From the NCBI GenBank assembly GCA_900541355.1, contig UQJU01000018.1, positions 1-25,118 of the forward strand: a stretch of 25,118 nucleotides of DNA. The letters are read 5' to 3'. The DNA is from Candidatus Avelusimicrobium fimicolum (lineage in GTDB: Bacteria; Elusimicrobiota; Elusimicrobia; Elusimicrobiales; Elusimicrobiaceae). Under the pieces are notes generated by a model. The model searched no databases, was not told the origin of the DNA, and was given only the letters and a program-made list of their open reading frames with translations. Positions 22,401 to 25,118 of the stretch are shown one piece after another (the first letter of the stretch is position 1; the number at the start of each line of letters is the position of its first letter). The position numbers were made by a program, and so were the translations under genes.

Positions 22401-22709
22401 TTAAATGATCGGCTCGTTGCATTTGCGGCAAACGCGTACTTTTTTACCGTCGGCCGAAACTTGCACTTTGGGCGTCATCGCTTTTTTGCATTTACCGCAG
22501 ATGACCGCTACGTTAGAAGCATCCAACGCCGCTTCCATCTGGATGATGCCGCCTTGCTTATTTTGAGTAGGCTTGGTGTGTTTGGAAATCATATTTACGC
22601 CGGCAACTACTACTTTGTTTTTGCCCGGGTTGACAGATTTCACTTCGCCTTTCTTGCCTTTGTCCTTGCCGGCCAAAACCAGCACGGTATCTTTCTTCTT
22701 GATAATCAT
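22401..22709 (-). CDS. rplX: Large-subunit ribosomal protein L24 with zinc-ribbon-like tail
   Basis: 102 residues. The KOW motif is DTVLVLAGKDKGKKGEVKSVNPGKNKVVVAGVNMISKHTKP. The C-terminus has two CxxC pairs, C71/C74 (VICGKCKK) and C94/C97 (RVCRKCNE), which would bind zinc; many L24 proteins lack them. L24 starts 50S assembly at the 23S 5' end. 3 nt after rplN. Confidence 0.97.
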   Translation of the reverse strand: MIIKKKDTVLVLAGKDKGKKGEVKSVNPGKNKVVVAGVNMISKHTKPTQNKQGGIIQMEAALDASNVAVICGKCKKAMTPKVQVSADGKKVRVCRKCNEPII

Positions 22710-22712
22710 ACT

Positions 22713-23081
22713 CTATACCACCTCAGGAGCCAGGGAAATGATTTTCAAAAAGTTCTTTTCTCTGAGTTCTCTGGCAATGGGCCCGAACACACGGGTGCCT
22801 TTGGGTTCGCCGTTATCGTTGATGATGCAAACAGCGTTATCATCAAAACGAATATAGGAACCGTCTTTTCTTCTTTTTTCGCGGGCCACGCGAACGACTA
22901 CCGCGCGGACTACGTCGCCTTTTTTAATGGCGGAGGTAGGGATCGCATCTCTGACGGAGCACATCACGACATCTCCCAAAGTTGCGATATCCCGGTGGTG
23001 GCCGCCGCGCACTTTAAAGCACTGGACTTTACGCGCGCCGGAATTGTCGGCCACATTGACTATGCTTCTTAATTGAATCAT
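22713..23081 (-). CDS. rplN: Large-subunit ribosomal protein L14
   Basis: 122 residues: MIQLRSIVNVADNSGARKVQCFKVRGG, VVVRVAREKRRKDGSYIRFDDNAVCIINDNGEPKGTRVFGPIARELRE and the end IISLAPEVV are diagnostic. L14 forms bridges B5/B8 to the 30S subunit. First gene of the classical spc operon; no promoter is evident in the 28-nt gap after rpsQ. Confidence 0.98.
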   Translation of the reverse strand: MIQLRSIVNVADNSGARKVQCFKVRGGHHRDIATLGDVVMCSVRDAIPTSAIKKGDVVRAVVVRVAREKRRKDGSYIRFDDNAVCIINDNGEPKGTRVFGPIARELREKNFLKIISLAPEVV

Positions 23082-23109
23082 ACTTTAATAACTCCGTAGT
23101 TTTTAAAAA

Positions 23110-23379
23110 CTAAGCTCTGGCTTTTTCCACAATCTTGGAAACACGCCATTTCGTCGTTTTGGAAACGGGACGGGTGCTCATAATTTCCACTTTGTCGCCG
23201 ATTTTGGTTTCGTTGGCCTCGTCGTGCGCGTGGAATTTGGCCGCTCTTTTGAGCGTTTTGCCATAGCGGTCGTCGTGAACCAGGCGTTCCACCATAACGG
23301 TGCGGGTTTTGTTCATCTTGTCGGACACAACCACGCCGGTGAGGACCTTTCTTTTAGCACGGGTTTCTTGATTTTCCAT
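23110..23379 (-). CDS. rpsQ: Small-subunit ribosomal protein S17
   Basis: 89 residues: RKVLTGVVVSDKMNKTRTVMVERLVHDDRYGKTLKRAAKFHAHDEANETKIGDKVEIMSTRPVSKTTKWRVSKIV is a complete OB-fold S17. Binds helices 11 and 20 of 16S rRNA. AGAGG precedes the ATG; 11 nt after rpmC. Confidence 0.98.
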   Translation of the reverse strand: MENQETRAKRKVLTGVVVSDKMNKTRTVMVERLVHDDRYGKTLKRAAKFHAHDEANETKIGDKVEIMSTRPVSKTTKWRVSKIVEKARA

Positions 23380-23390
23380 TTTTAAAACCT

Positions 23391-23594
23391 CTATTTTTGC
23401 TCTTTCTTCTGGTTGATCAGCGTTTGCAAAAGAGCAATTTCGCGTCTGACCGCTCTGATTTCCATCGGGTTAGCGATGGGAGTGGTGCTGTGTTTGAAAA
23501 GAAGGTTGAACTTCTTTTCTTGGGCTTTGCCGAGCGCTTCATTCAGTTCGGCCAACGTTTTCTTTTTCAAAACTTCTTTTTCGTTCGTTTTCAT
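23391..23594 (-). CDS. rpmC: Large-subunit ribosomal protein L29
   Basis: 67 residues, two long helices: KTLAELNEALGKAQEKKFNLLFKHSTTPIANPMEIRAVRREIALLQTLINQK fits L29. Lies at the exit tunnel near the trigger factor site. 3 nt after rplP. Confidence 0.96.
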   Translation of the reverse strand: MKTNEKEVLKKKTLAELNEALGKAQEKKFNLLFKHSTTPIANPMEIRAVRREIALLQTLINQKKEQK

Positions 23595-23597
23595 AAA

Positions 23598-24008
23598 CTA
23601 CCTTCTGGTTACCAGTTTCGTCTTAATCGGCAGTTTGTCGGAAGCCAAACGCATCGCTTTTTTGGTATCTTCCACGGAAGCGCCTTCCAATTCAAACAAA
23701 ATTCTGCCGGGCTTCACCACAGCGGCCCAGTATTCGGGCGCGCCTTTACCTTTACCCATACGGGTTTCGGCGGGGTGTTTCGTAATGGCTTTGTCCGGGA
23801 AAATGCGAATCCACAATTTGCCTTTTTTCTTGATGAAGCGGGACAAGGTAATACGGGCAGCTTCAATCTGCCGGGCGGTAATCCATTTGGGTTCCAACGC
23901 TTTCAACCCAAATTCGCCGAAGACCACTTCCGTACCGCGTTTGGCATTACCTTTAATGCGCGGCGCGCTGAAGGGCTTGCGATATTTAACTCTTTTAGGC
24001 ATTAACAT
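23598..24008 (-). CDS. rplP: Large-subunit ribosomal protein L16
   Basis: 136 residues starting MLMPKRVKYRK, the usual L16 beginning. EPKWITARQIEAARITLSRFIKKKGKLWIRIFPDKAITKHPAETRMGKGKGAPEYWAAVVKPGRILFELEG is diagnostic. L16 positions A-site tRNA. ATG at 24008 with AGAGGA upstream; a second ATG two codons on (24002) is possible. Confidence 0.98.
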   Translation of the reverse strand: MLMPKRVKYRKPFSAPRIKGNAKRGTEVVFGEFGLKALEPKWITARQIEAARITLSRFIKKKGKLWIRIFPDKAITKHPAETRMGKGKGAPEYWAAVVKPGRILFELEGASVEDTKKAMRLASDKLPIKTKLVTRR

Positions 24009-24021
24009 AAGTCAAAGTCCT

Positions 24022-24753
24022 CTATTTGGTTTCCACGGCCGGGGCGGCAACTTCCGTCGCGCCTTCGGTGGAACCGCTTTCCATGTCGCGATGTTTCTTG
24101 AGTTCGTTCATAATCTCTTTCGGAGATTTGGCGAAGTGGGTTCTCTTGAAAATCCAGACTTTAATGCCGATTTTACCGCTGATGGTGTTGGCTTCGGTGA
24201 AACCGTAGTCAATATCGGCGCACAAGGTGTGCAGCGGAACGCGGCCTTCGCGTTTCCACTCCGTGCGGGCGATTTCCGCGCCGCCGAGTCTGCCGGACAC
24301 CATAATTTTAATACCGAGCGCTTTGCCGGACAAGGCCTTTTCAATCGCTTTCTTCATAGCGGCGCCATAGTGAGCGCGCTTTTCAAGTTGCATAGCGATA
24401 TTCTGGGCTACCAGTTGGGCGTCCGTTTCCGGATTTTTAATTTCAATCACGTTGACGAAAGTTTTGCTGCCGGTAAGGGCTTCCAATTCTTTTCTCAACG
24501 CTTCAATATCGGCGCCTTTTTTGCCGATTACCACACCCGGGCGGGCAGTGTGAACATTCACACGCAAGAACGCACCGGCTCTTTCAATGCCGACGTAACT
24601 GACAGCCGCCATTTTGAATTTGTCGTCAATGATTTTGCGGATATCAAAGTCTTCTTTAATAAGCGCGGGCATATTCTTGGGAGCGAACCATCTGGAACGC
24701 CAATCCTGAATATAACCTAATCTAATTGACCGGGGATGAATCTTGTGTCCCAT
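24022..24753 (-). CDS. rpsC: Small-subunit ribosomal protein S3
   Basis: 243 residues: MGHKIHPRSIRLGYIQDWRSRWFA at the start, a KH domain with TARPGVVIGKKGADIEALRKEL, and the C-terminal domain GIKIMVSGRLGGAEIARTEWKREGRVPLHTLCADIDYGFTEANTISGKIGIKVWIFK. A variable acidic/Ala tail ends the protein. S3 forms the mRNA entry with S4 and S5. 3 nt after rplV. Confidence 0.98.
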   Translation of the reverse strand: MGHKIHPRSIRLGYIQDWRSRWFAPKNMPALIKEDFDIRKIIDDKFKMAAVSYVGIERAGAFLRVNVHTARPGVVIGKKGADIEALRKELEALTGSKTFVNVIEIKNPETDAQLVAQNIAMQLEKRAHYGAAMKKAIEKALSGKALGIKIMVSGRLGGAEIARTEWKREGRVPLHTLCADIDYGFTEANTISGKIGIKVWIFKRTHFAKSPKEIMNELKKHRDMESGSTEGATEVAAPAVETK

Positions 24754-24756
24754 AAA

Positions 24757-25116
24757 TTAGCGACCTCCCTTTTTTTCGTCGGTAACGATAACAGTCAGAT
24801 GGCACATGCTCTTTTTGTAAGGCATCGCGCGGCCTTGCGGGCCGGGCTGCACTCTTTTCAAGTGGCTGCTGGGGCCGAGATTGGCAAACGCTTCTTTAAT
24901 GAAGACCTTGCCCAAATCCAGCTTTTTACCAGCTTTAACTTCCAGGTTGGCGGCGGCGCTGTGAAGCGTCTTGGCAACCAGGTCAGCGGTGCGTTTGGCG
25001 ACGAACGGAAGAACATCTTCCGCCGCTTTCACGTTTTTACCGCGGATCTGATCCAGGACCAGGTTCACCTTGCGGCTGCCAAAGCGTTGAAATTTAGCTT
25101 TTGCACAAGCTTCCAT
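24757..25116 (-). CDS. rplV: Large-subunit ribosomal protein L22
   Basis: 119 residues; the ATG at 25116 lies 2 nt from the window edge, so the Shine-Dalgarno is outside. FGSRKVNLVLDQIRGKNVKAAEDVLPFVAKRTADLVAKTLHSAAANLE is the L22 core, and RAMPYKKSMCHLTVIVTDEK includes the segment near the beta hairpin lining the exit tunnel. rpsS and the rest of the S10 operon would be expected to the right. Confidence 0.96.
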   Translation of the reverse strand: MEACAKAKFQRFGSRKVNLVLDQIRGKNVKAAEDVLPFVAKRTADLVAKTLHSAAANLEVKAGKKLDLGKVFIKEAFANLGPSSHLKRVQPGPQGRAMPYKKSMCHLTVIVTDEKKGGR

Positions 25117-25118
25117 AT

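Noticed and set aside
21936..23072. A 378-codon open frame on the plus strand opposite rplE, rplX and rplN
   Set aside because: It lies wholly antisense to three certain ribosomal genes and its translation is Phe/His/Arg-rich without any family likeness; it is a codon-bias shadow.
23413..24720. A 435-codon plus-strand open frame opposite rpmC, rplP and rpsC
   Set aside because: Antisense to conserved genes, low-complexity Phe/Gly/Arg translation, no Shine-Dalgarno or promoter.

Overview
The window is chromosomal DNA of a free-living type Gram-negative bacterium. It is almost wholly coding, with nearly all genes on the minus strand. The best lineage guess is a gut-type Elusimicrobiota. It rests on the pilin (a type IV pilin-like protein with the FTLIELLVVVLIIGILAS-type helix followed by a short variable domain), zinc-type ribosomal proteins and general gene style. 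This is an inference, not proven by the sequence. No tRNA, rRNA, CRISPR array, transposase or phage gene was seen.

Read in the direction of transcription (right to left), 25116 to 12914 is the S10-spc-alpha ribosomal superoperon: rplV, rpsC, rplP, rpmC, rpsQ, rplN, rplX, rplE, rpsN, rpsH, rplF, rplR, rpsE, rplO, secY, adk, map, infA, rpmJ, rpsM, rpsK, rpsD, rpoA, rplQ. The order is canonical except that rpmD (L30) is missing between rpsE and rplO. Spacing is tight except at three places: a 70-nt leader before rpsH that folds into a long stem, a 206-nt gap before adk holding two RNA-like hairpins, and a 77-nt gap before infA.

The series then runs only 10 nt after rplQ into mreB, which ends in an intrinsic terminator. 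Next come mreC, mreD, mrdA (PBP2) and rodA: the rod-shape and elongasome machinery that inserts peptidoglycan along the cell cylinder. They are followed by an orphan DUF2344 (radical-SAM-linked) protein, ribonuclease G and a secreted N-acetylmuramoyl-L-alanine amidase. The block therefore joins translation, protein export, transcription, cell-wall elongation and RNA processing.

The left 3.3 kb is accessory in character. A plus-strand pilin-like gene (2564-3217) carries three palindromic repeat units in frame inside its prepilin leader. Divergent from it is a small XRE-type regulator followed by a split chromate-transporter pair (chrA1, chrA2). Then comes a secreted trypsin-like protein that seems to have lost its catalytic residues. 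At the extreme left is the tail of an unidentified plus-strand gene, ended by a bidirectional terminator.

The most unusual signals are the palindrome-loaded pilin leader, the folded ribosome-binding region before rpsH (Shine-Dalgarno on one side of a roughly 20-bp stem and AUG on the other), and the long interrupted palindrome between secY and adk.
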